This document shows, one piece after another, positions 36,435 through 46,245 of a stretch of DNA of 64,000 nt. Every line of letters begins with the position of its first letter. Position 1 is the stretch's first letter. Below the pieces are notes generated by a model. The model saw only the letters and a program-made list of their open reading frames with translations, did no database searches and had not been told where the DNA came from. The translations under genes and the position numbers were made by a program. This DNA is from Thermoanaerobacterium sp. PSU-2. GTDB taxonomy: Bacteria > Bacillota > Thermoanaerobacteria > Thermoanaerobacterales > Thermoanaerobacteraceae. Location: positions 62,001 to 126,000 of the forward strand of contig NZ_MSQD01000007.1 in NCBI RefSeq assembly GCF_002102475.1, in the 5' to 3' direction.

Positions 36435-37772
36435 TCATATATACGCTTTCTGTTTTAAAAGAACTAACCTAAGTTCTTTAATATCAACATCACACACTTT
36501 CTTCCCATTTTTAACAGCCACATACGCTGCAGTTCCAGCAGCTTGACCAGTTGCCATAGCAATTGGAGAAACTCTTATTGCTGCATTTGCCTCATGTGTT
36601 GATGATATGCATCTACCTGATACTAAAAGATTATTTACCTTTTTACTGTAAAGACTTCTAAATGGTATTTCATACGTATTATCTTTTTCCAAACTCATAT
36701 ATGTCGTTTTGTCACCATCCGGTGAATGTATATCAATGGGATATCCACCAATTGCTATACAATCATCAAAATGTTTGCTAGTTATTAGATCTTCTGCTGT
36801 TAGTACATATTCACCAATAATTTTTCTCGTTTCTCTAACTCCAATTTGTGGTCCAGTCGAAATAAGATATGCTTTTTGAAATCCAGGTATATGCTTTTTC
36901 ATGAAATTATAAACTTCAAAAGCCTGCTCTCGTCCATACATCTCACCCTTTGTAAGATCGTTTATATCTGCACCATTTAGCTTTTGTACCCTTGTCATAT
37001 TAACTATAACCTCACCTGGTATATCAGTTTCAAAAAATAAAACCATATCTCTTTCAAAGTTTATTTCCCCATTAATACGAGCTTCTCTTAATATTGAATA
37101 AAATCCGTTCACCATAAGTCTTTTAGATGTTTTTATCTTTTCTATATCTACCATTGTAAATTCTTTTGGATTTTCTTCCATGTATTTTTTAACATCTGCA
37201 ATATTCACATTACCTATTCTTACATTCATAGTCATAGGTTGCGTTAAATTGTCCCCTGGTCTACCAAGTATATAATCTATTCCGCACTTTACTGCAAGAT
37301 CCGCATCTCCTGTTGCATCAATAAATACATTGGCTTCCACCTTTTCAATACCAGATTTATTTGCAATATGAATTGCTTTTATATAAGCTCCGTCTAACTC
37401 AACATTTGTTAAAAAGCTATGATATAAAATTTCAGCACCACTTTCAATAACCATCTTTTGAAGTACATATTTCATTATTTCTGCATTAAATGGTGTCACA
37501 GTACTTACAAATCCAGTTGTATCAAGTACATGTCCTGGACTTCCACCATACTTTATGAGATTGTCTACAACTTCCTGTGGTATGCCATTAATAACCTGTT
37601 TTGTGCCGGCGTGGAATGTCATCATTGGTCCAACTCCCATATTTGTCAGAGCCCCACCAAGAAAACCATACTGCTCAATTAATAATGTTTTAATACCATT
37701 CCTTGCAGTAGCAATTGCAGCAATCGTTCCAGACACTCCTCCGCCTATCACAACAACATCATATTTTCTCAT
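36435..37772 (-). CDS. FAD-dependent oxidoreductase (FAD_oxidored family)
   Basis: 445-residue flavoprotein with an N-terminal dinucleotide-binding motif VVVIGGGVSGTIAAIATARNG, the family's GFLGGALTNMGVGP segment, IDATGDADLA near 155, and a C-terminal RCISSTHEANAAIRVSP closing the FAD site. ATG at 37772 is preferred over GTG three codons upstream because of its distance from AGGTGA. It is the last recognisable enzyme of the ROK-led cluster. The substrate is unknown. Confidence 0.85.
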   Translation of the reverse strand: MRKYDVVVIGGGVSGTIAAIATARNGIKTLLIEQYGFLGGALTNMGVGPMMTFHAGTKQVINGIPQEVVDNLIKYGGSPGHVLDTTGFVSTVTPFNAEIMKYVLQKMVIESGAEILYHSFLTNVELDGAYIKAIHIANKSGIEKVEANVFIDATGDADLAVKCGIDYILGRPGDNLTQPMTMNVRIGNVNIADVKKYMEENPKEFTMVDIEKIKTSKRLMVNGFYSILREARINGEINFERDMVLFFETDIPGEVIVNMTRVQKLNGADINDLTKGEMYGREQAFEVYNFMKKHIPGFQKAYLISTGPQIGVRETRKIIGEYVLTAEDLITSKHFDDCIAIGGYPIDIHSPDGDKTTYMSLEKDNTYEIPFRSLYSKKVNNLLVSGRCISSTHEANAAIRVSPIAMATGQAAGTAAYVAVKNGKKVCDVDIKELRLVLLKQKAYI

Positions 37773-37781
37773 AATATTCAC

Positions 37782-38312
37782 CTACCATATATCGTAAAAC
37801 TCTTTTACAAAAGCATGTGCCGCAATTTCATTCAATGAATTTAACTGTTTCTTTACATTAATAAATCCGAATTTAAGATTGACTTTCTCAATGTTAGACG
37901 TAAGCCCTATATAATAATACTCAAGATAATGGTAATATTCATGGCATAGAAATAAATTGATAAGTCTGTCTCCTGCTTTCCAAAAAGAATACTTTTCTGG
38001 AATTGACGGAATAAATTCTTTTTCTATATTTTTCATATATATAGTTATCTTCTTTTCATTGACAATAATCTGGCTAAATATCATATAGCCGGGTGTGTAG
38101 TGTACATTGTTAATTTCGAAATTTATTCCTTCTTTTTTTAATAATGCATTTATATCTTGATTCTTGTACTTTTTAGCTTCACTAGCACCTCGATTCCATG
38201 CAATATTAGTTATGTCAGACAAATCAATGTTTTTTATTCTGTCATAATATAAATTATTTTTAAGTTCTTGATTTATTAATTCCTCTTTATTTAAAAATAT
38301 GGATGGTATCAT
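37782..38312 (-). CDS. putative metallopeptidase-like protein with HExxH
   Basis: 176-residue cytoplasmic protein of no family I know. The C-terminal half holds HEYYHYLE, a zinc HExxH motif, and about 30 residues on NEIAAHAFVKE, where the glutamate could be the third ligand, as in ImmA/IrrE-like or gluzincin-type enzymes. It lies between hyuA (4 bp upstream) and the FAD oxidoreductase (9 bp downstream), so it should act in the same pathway. Confidence 0.55.
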   Translation of the reverse strand: MIPSIFLNKEELINQELKNNLYYDRIKNIDLSDITNIAWNRGASEAKKYKNQDINALLKKEGINFEINNVHYTPGYMIFSQIIVNEKKITIYMKNIEKEFIPSIPEKYSFWKAGDRLINLFLCHEYYHYLEYYYIGLTSNIEKVNLKFGFINVKKQLNSLNEIAAHAFVKEFYDIW

Positions 38313-38316
38313 TTTT

Positions 38317-40458
38317 TCACCTTTTACAAATAATAATTGCTATTTCTTCATCTTCTCTGTGACCGTTTAACTCAATTTTTGCCAATGACATTATCTGATT
38401 TTTATCTACCATTCCTGATAGATCAACTAATCTATTTGATAATACTATAAAACAGTCTGGTATTTCTGCTCCTCCATCACCGTAAAATATATTTTCATCA
38501 AGAACCTTGTTTAAATTTTCATCAAATTGTGAAATAGTTGTTCTGAATATTTTACCATTATTTTTGCTAAGTTTTATTACTCCTTCTGAATCTACCACTC
38601 TTATAAATTCAATTGTTTTTGTAATAAGACCAAATAAGCTTTTTTGCTTTTTTAAACCCATTATTACATACATTTCTCCTACTTTTAACATTATCTTTGT
38701 GTCTTTCTCATTAATATTCATTGAATCTGCGGCTATTTTGATTATTTCCTTTTCATTTAGTTCTTTCTTCATCATGTCCTTTGATCTTAGTTCTGTAGCA
38801 CCCGTTGCTATCGCTCTTAATATATTTCTTTGTGAATCTACTTCGATAAATACTTCTACGGTGTTTTCTAAGGCACCGGCTTTTATAACTGCTTCTTTTG
38901 CTTCACTTCTTATAGATATTATGTCATTTTCAGTTGGATTTTGAACTGTCCTTTCAATTACTTCTCTTACCATTGCAAGTGCCACACCTATTGTTGATAT
39001 TACTTGCGCATTTTTGGCAATCCTGTATTTCATATTCATCATTTCAGCAAGATATAGTACAATTGTTGCACTTCCTCCACCACCACCAACCAGAACTGTT
39101 GTACTCTTATCGAGTTTATAATCTTCAATAAGTTTTTCAACTACCTCCAAATCTTTCTTGCATGCTTTTTTTAAAATTTCATTTGCAACTTCTTCTACTG
39201 TAATTCCAAGTTTATGTGCAATTGGCTCGAATGCTTTTCTGGCCGATTTACTATTTCCATATGCATAATCATTTTGATTTACATATCCTAATATATTTGC
39301 CGCACATGAAACTGTAACTGCAAACATTTTTCCATTTTTACTTTTAATGGCTACATAATTATCTGGATCACTCTCTTTAGGTTTAATATAGACTATTTCC
39401 GGTTCTATTATTTCATCAGGATCGGCATACACTGAATACGGAAGACCAGCTATATGTGCACTTCTTGGTCCTACATCCTCTATACCTTTTTCTCCTAATC
39501 TTACCATGCTTCCACCAGCTATTCCGACAGTCCTTACATCAAGTGAATTAAGATATGTCTTATGACCACCTATCTCTGCATAATTCACCATTACCTTTCC
39601 ATTCCTAATAACTGATATATCTGTAGATGTCCCTCCTACTTCAAGAAATATGCCATCGGAAATTTTTTCATACATCAAAGCACCAGCAACACCTGCTGCT
39701 GGACCAGACAGCATTGTCAATATAGGCCTTTTTCTCACTTCAGCCACATCCATAACGCCACCATCACAGCGCATAATCATCAAAGGAGCTTTTATTCCAG
39801 ATTTCTTGACACTTTCTTCAGTCATATTGGCAGTGTCAATCATTTTAGGCAAGATAGATCCATTTATTGCTGCCGTTCTGGTTCTAATTTTTAATCCATA
39901 TAGCTTTGTAATTTCATGTGTTGCTGTAGCTGGTAACCCTTGGTTTTCTGATATTTCCATTACCTTATTTTCACGTTCAGGATTGTCCACCGAAAATGCC
40001 TCTGCTGCTACAATTGCTCCAACATTCTCATGCTTCAACTCTAATATGGAATTTTCTATACTTCTATCAAAATCATCATTTATCTCAATATATTTATTAA
40101 ATGTCCTCAAAAATTTACCTGGCGCAAGTTCTATATCACCAATATTCGTATCACTTTTTGATTTTATTCCCTCTAGACCTTTGCCAATAGTAACTATTCC
40201 AACAGGAACAACATCTCCTTCAAGTAGTGCATTTGTGGCTTGTGTTGTTCCATGAGCAATAAAAAGCACATCTTCCGGTTTAATATTATTATCATTCATT
40301 AATTTTTTTAATACCTCTATTATACCTTTTGCAACACCTTCCTTAGCTGCATGGGTCGTTGGGAGTTTTACAGTCCCTATGATTTCGTAAGTATCATTAT
40401 TTATTGCAACTGCATCTGTAAATGTTCCTCCAACATCTATACCAATTCTTACTTTCAA
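38317..40458 (-). CDS. hyuA: hydantoinase/oxoprolinase A-type ATPase (HyuA)
   Basis: 713 residues in the order Hydt_A N-terminal (RIGIDVGGTFTDAV phosphate-binding loop) and hydantoinase A domain (GPAAGVAGALMYEK, then FLEVGGTSTDISV). These ATP-dependent enzymes open five-membered amide or lactam rings such as hydantoin or 5-oxoproline. The partner B subunit normally encoded next door is absent. The start is TTG at 40458 behind GGAGGAG. It lies in a cluster with a transporter and a ROK regulator, suggesting uptake and ring opening of a heterocyclic compound. Confidence 0.88.
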   Translation of the reverse strand: MKVRIGIDVGGTFTDAVAINNDTYEIIGTVKLPTTHAAKEGVAKGIIEVLKKLMNDNNIKPEDVLFIAHGTTQATNALLEGDVVPVGIVTIGKGLEGIKSKSDTNIGDIELAPGKFLRTFNKYIEINDDFDRSIENSILELKHENVGAIVAAEAFSVDNPERENKVMEISENQGLPATATHEITKLYGLKIRTRTAAINGSILPKMIDTANMTEESVKKSGIKAPLMIMRCDGGVMDVAEVRKRPILTMLSGPAAGVAGALMYEKISDGIFLEVGGTSTDISVIRNGKVMVNYAEIGGHKTYLNSLDVRTVGIAGGSMVRLGEKGIEDVGPRSAHIAGLPYSVYADPDEIIEPEIVYIKPKESDPDNYVAIKSKNGKMFAVTVSCAANILGYVNQNDYAYGNSKSARKAFEPIAHKLGITVEEVANEILKKACKKDLEVVEKLIEDYKLDKSTTVLVGGGGGSATIVLYLAEMMNMKYRIAKNAQVISTIGVALAMVREVIERTVQNPTENDIISIRSEAKEAVIKAGALENTVEVFIEVDSQRNILRAIATGATELRSKDMMKKELNEKEIIKIAADSMNINEKDTKIMLKVGEMYVIMGLKKQKSLFGLITKTIEFIRVVDSEGVIKLSKNNGKIFRTTISQFDENLNKVLDENIFYGDGGAEIPDCFIVLSNRLVDLSGMVDKNQIMSLAKIELNGHREDEEIAIIICKR

Positions 40459-40483
40459 AGATATCTCCTCCTAAATTTATTGC

Positions 40484-40512
40484 ATAGGGTTAAGCTTTTA
40501 GCTTAACCCTAT
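40484..40512 (-). promoter_or_regulatory. intercistronic hairpin between transporter and hyuA
   Basis: A perfect 12-bp stem (ATAGGGTTAAGC with its complement) and 5-nt loop lies between the two genes. No T-run follows on the minus strand, so mRNA processing or stability is more likely than full termination. Confidence 0.65.
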
Positions 40513-40529
40513 ATTAACTAATCCTATTA

Positions 40530-41813
40530 TTAGAAAAACATTATTGAAGCTGTTATAATACCTGCAATAGCTAACGTCCAAATATAAGGTAATAATTTTA
40601 TAAGTAATTTATTTACATCTACGCCTGCGTAATTGCTTAACCAAACATTTTGCGTATTCGTAGGATCTCCAATTGCTTGTATTCTTTCTGTAGATAACAA
40701 TGCACCCATAACAGTAACAGGTGGAAGTATCTTTAAGCTTATAATCAGACCAGCTATTCCACTTCCTAAGCCCCATAAATTTAGTGGACCTCTGTATAAT
40801 GCTAAAGGAGCTAAAATACCAAAAAACAATATATAAGGCAATGGGGATGTCGGAATAATATTTTTTAATACTGATGAAAGTGCTTGAGAAACATAAGGAT
40901 GCATAACAGAATTTAACAACATGCCTATTCCTATCATTAATAATACTGCTGGTGCAGAATCAGCAATCCCATCATACGCTGTTTTTGTTATAGTATTTAA
41001 TGCAGATTTAAATGACTTTTGTGTAGTAATGATGCAATAGATTATGCCTACTATAAATGACGTAATTATAGGCCATTTAAATACAAGTACAAATACTATA
41101 GGAATAATTGGTGTTAATAGTGCCAAGAAATTAACTTTCTTTTCGGTATCTACTGTATTTTGTGCCCATGCAAATTTTATTCCCGCACGTTTAAATTCAA
41201 TTACAGCAAAAACAATGGCCATAATAGCTGTATATATCATCAAGATAACCGCAAAATTTTTAATATTATTAAGTGTAACGCCTGTCGCAGTTATATAAAA
41301 AGACCAATTAGCCATATTAAGTTCAAGCCCTATTGCCATGCCAAACAAAAACATTGATATTGCTATTATAGGAGCTACACCCACAGACAACAGTATTGGC
41401 ACAGCGATACTTCCAACCATTATTACAGCACCTAATCCACTTATCGTCGTAAAGAGTAATGCTATTGCGGCAGTTATCAATAAGGTCATAATTAATGGTC
41501 TGTCACCGCCTAATTCGGCAGCCGTTTTTACAATAGCTTTTGAAATGCCAGTTTGATTCATTAACTGGCCTAACCATGCACCAAACATGACTGCTACATA
41601 GGCAGATGCTAATTTAATAGCGCCACCATCTATAATGTATGCCAAAAGCCCTGTATCAACTTTCGTCTTTGGATCAACCAATGACAATGGAACTCCAGCA
41701 ATTAAAGCTATTCCAATTGCAAGTATCGGAAGAGCTATTAATGTCGGCAACTTCCTTGAAACCATAAGTCCTGCTATTATTAGAAATAATAACAGTATTA
41801 AAATTGCCTGCAT
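40530..41813 (-). CDS. ion-transporter-superfamily membrane transporter
   Basis: 427 residues with about 12 membrane segments. The pattern fits the IT superfamily (citrate/gluconate/dicarboxylate-type symporters): repeated helical halves, SGLGAVIMVGSIAVPILLSVGV in the first half and GPLNLWGLGSGIAGL in the second. It is predicted to bring in the compound metabolised by the adjoining HyuA and FAD oxidoreductase. The substrate cannot be inferred. Start ATG follows AGGGGGG. Confidence 0.8.
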   Translation of the reverse strand: MQAILILLLFLIIAGLMVSRKLPTLIALPILAIGIALIAGVPLSLVDPKTKVDTGLLAYIIDGGAIKLASAYVAVMFGAWLGQLMNQTGISKAIVKTAAELGGDRPLIMTLLITAAIALLFTTISGLGAVIMVGSIAVPILLSVGVAPIIAISMFLFGMAIGLELNMANWSFYITATGVTLNNIKNFAVILMIYTAIMAIVFAVIEFKRAGIKFAWAQNTVDTEKKVNFLALLTPIIPIVFVLVFKWPIITSFIVGIIYCIITTQKSFKSALNTITKTAYDGIADSAPAVLLMIGIGMLLNSVMHPYVSQALSSVLKNIIPTSPLPYILFFGILAPLALYRGPLNLWGLGSGIAGLIISLKILPPVTVMGALLSTERIQAIGDPTNTQNVWLSNYAGVDVNKLLIKLLPYIWTLAIAGIITASIMFF

Positions 41814-41824
41814 AATTATTCCCC

Positions 41825-42502
41825 CTATAATTTATCGATTTCATTTCTAAATTTTTCTGTCACCTTTTTAACGTCATCCACCTCATTACCTGTCACAATT
41901 GCGCCAATCATTATTCCTTTAACTCCAAGATCGTAAAGATATTTAACTTCATCCGGTTCAATAATTCTTTGAGTTGGCACAACTACAGGTTTCTTGATAT
42001 TTTCTACAAGTCTGCCATATCTCATCAGGTCAGATAAATGAATTTTTTCTTTTCTATCATCAGGCAATACGTCAGCTTCAATTACGTCAATATTAATTTT
42101 TTCTAATACTCTTAAATGCAATATATCATAAGTTTCATCAACTGCTACCATCTTATTAAGATTTGTATCCAGCATATATATTGGCAGATAATGTGCAAAC
42201 ATCGATAAAAAGCTAAACTTTAACTCTTCTGCCAATCTAATTTCTTCCCTGCCGGCACATTTTTCTGCACCTGGGACAAGTCCAACTGGTACATTAAAAC
42301 TATTTACTATCTCTTTAAACACCTCCTTTTGTTCATAAATGCTACCAAAATCATTGCCACTTGCCTGATGATGCACATTAGCATGGACTTTTAAAGCATT
42401 CGCACCCCCTTTCACAGCAGCCTCAGCAAATTCAACAGTATTTTTGGGAAGACTAACTATAAGCGTCATCTTATTTGATTTTAGAATATCAGCAAAAGTC
42501 AT
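41825..42502 (-). CDS. TIM-barrel protein (NanE/HisA-like fold), function unknown
   Basis: 225 residues with an alternating beta-alpha pattern: LIVSLPKNTVEFAEAAVKGG, VPVGLVPGAEKC, VVVPTQRI and a phosphate-loop-like GVKGIMIGAIVTGN at the end. The last part resembles the phosphate-binding site of N-acetylmannosamine-6-phosphate epimerases and related barrels. I do not identify a family. It lies 11 bp before the transporter and 12 bp after the ROK regulator gene. Confidence 0.6.
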   Translation of the reverse strand: MTFADILKSNKMTLIVSLPKNTVEFAEAAVKGGANALKVHANVHHQASGNDFGSIYEQKEVFKEIVNSFNVPVGLVPGAEKCAGREEIRLAEELKFSFLSMFAHYLPIYMLDTNLNKMVAVDETYDILHLRVLEKINIDVIEADVLPDDRKEKIHLSDLMRYGRLVENIKKPVVVPTQRIIEPDEVKYLYDLGVKGIMIGAIVTGNEVDDVKKVTEKFRNEIDKL

Positions 42503-42514
42503 TGTACTGCCTCC

Positions 42515-43630
42515 TTAATAAATTATTTTATTTAAAGTTAATTTTGCTGCAGCTTTTAATATATCTTCATCATTTACAAAAGATTGTTTAATAATTACGT
42601 CATTGAAAGATTTTTGTAAACTGTCTACAACGTTAAACATTTTCGAGATTTTCCCATCAAATACAAACAGTTTTATATTCAGCAAATTCTTTAAGTTTAA
42701 AATTGCAACTTTTAAAGCATCAATAACATCATTTGTAATTTTATTAATAGTATCATTCTCAAAAAACTTATAAACACTGTTAATACTTAAAAATTCCTTA
42801 TCATTTATATGGTTTCTTTCCAATGCAACAATTTTTCTTATTAAAGCTTTTACTGTTACAAGAGTATTTAAGCATCCTTTATGTCCTTCTGGACATTCAG
42901 GACCATTTCTATCTATTATCATATGTCCAATATTAATATCATTATTTACCCTGCCATCTCTAAGTATCACTGAGGACCTTACTTCATCGTTCAAATCAAT
43001 ATAAGCAAGATTTTCATTTGTTCCAAATGCTAAATATTCAGCCATCGATTTTAAATCAATTTCATTTTCTACTACAACCGGTATATCCAATTCATACGAT
43101 AAAGCTTGAGACAATGTCATATAATCCGAAGATATAGATGTAGATAATACTCCTCTAAAATTAAGTTCTTTTAAATCATCATTTAAACATATACCTAATC
43201 CATAAATTTTTTTGTTTTCTTTGTTTAAATTAAATTCAATATCATTAACAAAATTTACTATAATCTTTTGTAAAAAAGGCAAATCATAATAATTAAACTC
43301 AATCTTTTTTTCGTCTCTTTTATTAAGATTAAAGTCAAATAATATACAAGCCAAATTATCCCTGAATATTTTAAACGTGGCAATATATCCATTGTCAGAA
43401 TTCAGTTCTAACATTATTGGTCTTCTTCCACCATTTGATGGTCCAATACCTGATTCCTTTATTATCTTTTCATTTAATAATTCTTCGACTAAATCCGAAA
43501 TAGCAGTCATGCTCAACCTAGTATATTGAGAAAGTTCAGTTCTTGATAAAGGTCCATTATTTATTAAAATCTTTATAACTCTTTTTTTATTTTTATCTTT
43601 TAATTCTTTTAAATTATTTCTATGTCTCAA
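42515..43630 (-). CDS. ROK family transcriptional regulator
   Basis: 371 residues: N-terminal winged helix-turn-helix (GPLSRTELSQYTRLSMTAIS, then EELLNEKII) and a ROK sugar-kinase-like domain. CPEGHKGCLNTLVT corresponds to the zinc-binding CxxGxxGC loop with one cysteine in the first position. It is the first gene of the catabolic cluster and probably controls it in response to a substrate. The start is TTG at 43630 behind AGGTGAT. Confidence 0.9.
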   Translation of the reverse strand: MRHRNNLKELKDKNKKRVIKILINNGPLSRTELSQYTRLSMTAISDLVEELLNEKIIKESGIGPSNGGRRPIMLELNSDNGYIATFKIFRDNLACILFDFNLNKRDEKKIEFNYYDLPFLQKIIVNFVNDIEFNLNKENKKIYGLGICLNDDLKELNFRGVLSTSISSDYMTLSQALSYELDIPVVVENEIDLKSMAEYLAFGTNENLAYIDLNDEVRSSVILRDGRVNNDINIGHMIIDRNGPECPEGHKGCLNTLVTVKALIRKIVALERNHINDKEFLSINSVYKFFENDTINKITNDVIDALKVAILNLKNLLNIKLFVFDGKISKMFNVVDSLQKSFNDVIIKQSFVNDEDILKAAAKLTLNKIIY

Positions 43631-43953
43631 TATATCACCTATCTTTCTAAGAAGTTCGTAATAATTATATATACTTTATCATACTTTATTATTATCTTAA
43701 TATTATTAATTCTACATAAAATTGAAAAATCCTTCTAAAAAATTTTATTTTTTTAAAATTGATTCAAGTGTTATAAGAAGCATTTTAGAAATAACAAGTG
43801 TTTTTGGGCTTTAATTTAAAAGAAATTGGACATTTTATACTATACCTTACTAAGGCTACTACACAAAAAAAGTGTAGAAGCCTTCTAAAAAACTTCTCAG
43901 AAAGATGGTGTGAATATAGTTTGTACAAAAAAATTAGAAAAATACGGTTTTAT
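43631..43953. other. intergenic region with a long hairpin
   Basis: It contains an inverted repeat of 12 paired bases in 13 (43852-43864 with 43872-43884) enclosing seven As. No gene was recognised. It could be a terminator for DedA on the minus strand or an insertion-sequence scar. Confidence 0.45.
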
Positions 43954-44550
43954 TTATCGCAAAAGCCTTTTTAAAAACTTTATTAATATAAATAAAATTA
44001 CAATTAGCAATAGCAATGCTAATGAATATTTTTTTATTAAGTCAACAGCTATTTGCCATTTTTCACCGAGTAATAAACCTAAGCCTATGAATGTAATACA
44101 CCACAAAATTGATCCAACAAAATTTAATAAAGCATAGTTTTTGACTTTGATCATGTAAATGCCGCTTAAATAAGGTATAATGTGCCTTATGCCGGGAACA
44201 AATTTACTGAAAATAATCAAAACCTTTTGATGTTTATCAAAAGAAATTTTTGTCTTATGGATTTTTTCTTTTGTAATGTGAATTGGCTTTCCAAACTTAA
44301 GCACAACTTCTTCACCATATTTGAACGCTATAAACCACGCTATCATAGACCCTGTGAAAGTACCTGCTGTTGCGAATAATATTGAGCAAATTATTGCTAA
44401 GATAGAACTTTTTAGTTCTAAAAAGCCCATGAAAGCCATTACTGTTTCTCCAGGCACAAATGGCATTCCTAAATATTCGGCAGCAAGGCTTAAAAAAAGA
44501 ATTGGATTCCCGTATTGCTTTAAGAGCGTAAATATAAAATTCTTAGGCAA
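43954..44550 (-). CDS. DedA family membrane protein
   Basis: 198-residue protein of the DedA/VTT family, thought to be lipid-carrier scramblases. Typical motifs are FVPGETVMAFMGFLE and, after the central loop, SKFVPGIRHIIPYLSGIYMI. Four to five hydrophobic segments are visible. The start is TTG at 44550 behind GGAGGG. It is a single-gene unit. Confidence 0.9.
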   Translation of the reverse strand: MPKNFIFTLLKQYGNPILFLSLAAEYLGMPFVPGETVMAFMGFLELKSSILAIICSILFATAGTFTGSMIAWFIAFKYGEEVVLKFGKPIHITKEKIHKTKISFDKHQKVLIIFSKFVPGIRHIIPYLSGIYMIKVKNYALLNFVGSILWCITFIGLGLLLGEKWQIAVDLIKKYSLALLLLIVILFILIKFLKRLLR

Positions 44551-44704
44551 TTTTTCCCTCCATAAAGAATGTTATGAGATTGTAAAAATATCTATTTTAT
44601 CTTATTTTACCGCAATCTAAATTATAATATTTATCACTTTGATGGGCTAAACAAAAGATTACTCTTATAGCATAAACCAAATCACTCTAAAAATCAATTG
44701 TGAA

Positions 44705-44748
44705 CCTATTCCATCCTATAGAAGATGGAACTTGCTACCATATATAGG
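44705..44748 (+). other. potentially structured leader upstream of the FliD-like gene
   Basis: CCTAT (44705-44709) can pair with ATAGG (44744-44748), enclosing CCATC/GATGG (44711-44728). This lies about 130 nt before the start codon. No known riboswitch motif was recognised. Confidence 0.35.
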
Positions 44749-44873
44749 ACTAGAGATTTCTGTGAAGCCTTCGTTAAAAATACTTTATTGGGCAATTAAC
44801 AAAAAATTGATGTCTTCTATAAAAATTTTAACAGTTTTACCGATAAAAAAATAAAAAGATTGGAGGTGAAAAT

Positions 44874-46175
44874 ATGGCAAGCTATCTTGATACAAGTTAT
44901 ATGTATATGATGTATCCTTATTACAGCGACTACAGCTATCTTTTTAATACGAGCAATCCATTGACTTCACTATCAAATATTTCTTCTGACAATATATCTC
45001 AAATCGCACAGCAAGCATTGTACACAGATATGGAGAACCAACAGTTGCCAATGCAATCGATAAATGCCCTTGTCATGCTGAATAGTTACGCAAATAATTT
45101 AAATGAAACGGCGTCACAGTTGCAACTTACATCGCCTGATAATGTTTTTAACCAGATGGTCGCTACATCCAGTGATCCAAATTCCATAAGTGTATCAGCT
45201 CAACCAGGTGCAACTGCTTCTACCTATAGTGTTACTGTAAATCAGCTTGCCATGGCACAACAGAACAATGGGACAAGTTTGTCAAGCAATAGTGTTACAA
45301 GCCTTACACCTGGAACATACAGCTTTACAGCACAAGTAGGTGGGCAACAATATAATATATCTTTCAATGTCAATCAAGGAGACACTGATCAAACTGTCTT
45401 AGATAATATGGCTCAAGCAATTAACTCTGCAAATATAGGGATTACAGCCATTGTAAATAACAATCCATATCTTGGTACAAGTCAGTTAGAAATAAATGCA
45501 AATAATACTGGAACAAATAATGCATTCACGTTGACAGATGTCAGCGGCAATGCAGTTTCATATACTGGCGCAAATACAGTAACAGTAGAAGCAACAAACG
45601 CAAATTATACTATTAATGGAGTAAGTGGTACATCTCAAACAAACACTGTCAATGTTGACAATAACAACTTAACCATGACATTTAATAAGACTGTAAGCAA
45701 TGCTACAGTGACAGTGGCGCCTGATACGCAATCCATAAGCGACAGCATAAATAATTTTGTCAATGACTACAACGAGATGTTAACATATGTGAATCAGAAC
45801 CAGCAATATATCAGCCCTCTTGTTGCTTCAGAGCTTACTCAAAGTTATGAATATCAGGCATCAAATTTACAAGCCATTGGAATTACTCAAAATCCAGACA
45901 TGACTCTTTCGATAGACCAAAATACTTTAAATAATGCAATACAGAACAATTTTAGCACTGTACAAGCAGCCTTTGCTGGATTTGATGGATTGGCTGTAAA
46001 TGTAGGTCAATTTGCTGGGCAAATAGCTGAGAGTCCTCTTACAGACTATGCAAATGAAACGATGTCTTTGGTCAATAACAATATGGGAATTTATGATTCA
46101 ACTGGAATGCTTGATGCGTCATTAATTCAAACAATGCTGATGCCATCTGGTCAATTTATAAATTCATTAATTTAA
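44874..46175 (+). CDS. orphan FliD-like flagellar cap protein homologue
   Basis: 433 residues, rich in asparagine, serine, threonine and glutamine and almost free of lysine and arginine. The central part (YSVTVNQLAMAQ; DTDQTVLDNMAQAINSAN; ANYTINGVSG) and the C-terminal SISDSINNFVNDYNEML follow the FliD (hook-associated protein 2) pattern. The N-terminus with repeated tyrosines is unusual. There is no flagellar operon nearby. It could be a secreted surface filament or cap protein. ATG lies behind GGAGGTG. Confidence 0.75.
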   Translation: MASYLDTSYMYMMYPYYSDYSYLFNTSNPLTSLSNISSDNISQIAQQALYTDMENQQLPMQSINALVMLNSYANNLNETASQLQLTSPDNVFNQMVATSSDPNSISVSAQPGATASTYSVTVNQLAMAQQNNGTSLSSNSVTSLTPGTYSFTAQVGGQQYNISFNVNQGDTDQTVLDNMAQAINSANIGITAIVNNNPYLGTSQLEINANNTGTNNAFTLTDVSGNAVSYTGANTVTVEATNANYTINGVSGTSQTNTVNVDNNNLTMTFNKTVSNATVTVAPDTQSISDSINNFVNDYNEMLTYVNQNQQYISPLVASELTQSYEYQASNLQAIGITQNPDMTLSIDQNTLNNAIQNNFSTVQAAFAGFDGLAVNVGQFAGQIAESPLTDYANETMSLVNNNMGIYDSTGMLDASLIQTMLMPSGQFINSLI

Positions 46176-46185
46176 CAATAAATTT

Positions 46186-46222
46186 AAGAAATTTCCCACC
46201 TCTAAAAGATGGGAAATTTCTT
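46186..46222. terminator. hairpin between FliD-like and ytaF genes
   Basis: AAGAAATTTCCCA/TGGGAAATTTCTT stem of 13 bp between converging genes; T-rich flanks on both strands are weak. Confidence 0.7.
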
Positions 46223-46245
46223 ATATAGCATAAAGATTTAACGAT

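Noticed and set aside
44701-44790. Cyclic-di-GMP riboswitch before the FliD-like gene
   Set aside because: Neither the GEMM-I nor the class II conserved bases could be found; only generic pairing remains.
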